Origin: an uncultured Lachnospiraceae bacterium
Lineage (GTDB): Bacteria; Bacillota; Clostridia; Lachnospirales; Lachnospiraceae
Direction: 5' to 3'
NCBI GenBank assembly: GCA_902797565.1
Contig: CADBTO010000397.1
Span: 1 to 6,152 of the forward strand
Length of the DNA: 6,152 nucleotides
The notes under the pieces are model-generated. The model was not told where the DNA came from. It made no database searches and was given only the letters and a program-made list of their open reading frames with translations. Of this stretch, positions 6,093 through 6,152 are shown piece by piece (the first letter of the stretch is position 1; each line of letters starts with the position of its first letter). The translations under genes and the position numbers were made by a program.

Positions 6093-6152
6093 CAAGCTCT
6101 CTCCCGATAAAACAGCAAATAATATTTTTCCAAATTATTCATGATGAGAAAT
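6092..6152 (-). CDS. C-terminal end of an upstream gene (partial)
   Basis: Of the three minus-strand frames, only one is open from the window edge, and it stops exactly at the start of the next gene. Its last residues read FLIMNNLEKYYLLFYRERA and then TGA. The stop and the ATG of the dynamin-like gene share one base (TGATG), which is typical of translational coupling inside an operon. Only about 20 codons are visible, so no function can be assigned. An internal ATG means this could instead be a 16-residue peptide. A chance open frame over 60 AT-rich bases is also possible, but the precise TGATG junction and the SD lying inside this frame favour a real gene end. Confidence 0.5.
   Translation of the reverse strand, partial: FLIMNNLEKYYLLFYRERA
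6099..6105 (-). promoter_or_regulatory. Shine-Dalgarno site of the first dynamin-like gene
   Basis: GGGAGAG lies with its GGGAG core 8 bases upstream of the ATG at 6092. This spacing supports the ATG over the in-frame TTG at 6095 directly before it. The site sits inside the last codons of the upstream frame, consistent with coupled translation. Confidence 0.6.

Overview
The window suggests a Bacillota genome, most likely a gut Clostridia/Lachnospiraceae-type bacterium. The reasons are moderate GC, strong purine-rich Shine-Dalgarno sites (one perfect AGGAGGTGA), some TTG start options, and the style of the proteins. This placement is an inference from sequence character, not a database match. 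Every gene I can support lies on the minus strand, and all are packed head to tail with overlaps or very short gaps. I read the window as the interior of one operon transcribed from position 6152 towards position 1. No promoter and no convincing factor-independent terminator is visible, and both operon ends lie outside the window.

In order of transcription: (a) the last codons of an upstream gene (6152-6092), joined by a TGATG stop/start; (b) a 477-residue dynamin-like GTPase (6092-4659); (c) an 842-residue dynamin-like GTPase with a long helical C-terminal part and an odd basic/aromatic repeat insert (4684-2156, overlapping b by 26 bp); (d) a 193-residue protein with a helical N-terminal domain, a charged linker and one membrane helix at the extreme C-terminus (2141-1560); (e) a 112-residue basic orphan protein (1515-1177); (f) the first 393 residues of a large protein with a Ser/Thr/Gly/His-rich repeat tract, cut by the window edge (1180-1, overlapping e by ATGA).

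The layout suggests a membrane-associated machine. Two different dynamin-like GTPases would form a hetero-oligomer on a membrane, protein d would be a small tail-anchored partner, and f would be a large effector or motor whose main domain lies off the window. Tandem bacterial dynamin-like pairs are known to work together, but I do not recognise this particular gene set. It is a reasonable candidate for an undescribed membrane-remodelling, defence or secretion-related system.

The most striking local signal is a 90-bp segment (1548-1637) bounded by perfect 12-bp inverted repeats (CTGGGGACTGTC) and flanked on both sides by the same 4 bases (TTCT on the plus strand). It looks like a miniature insertion element. 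It encodes exactly the C-terminal membrane helix and stop codon of protein d, so a small mobile element may have supplied the membrane anchor. A structured RNA is the main alternative.
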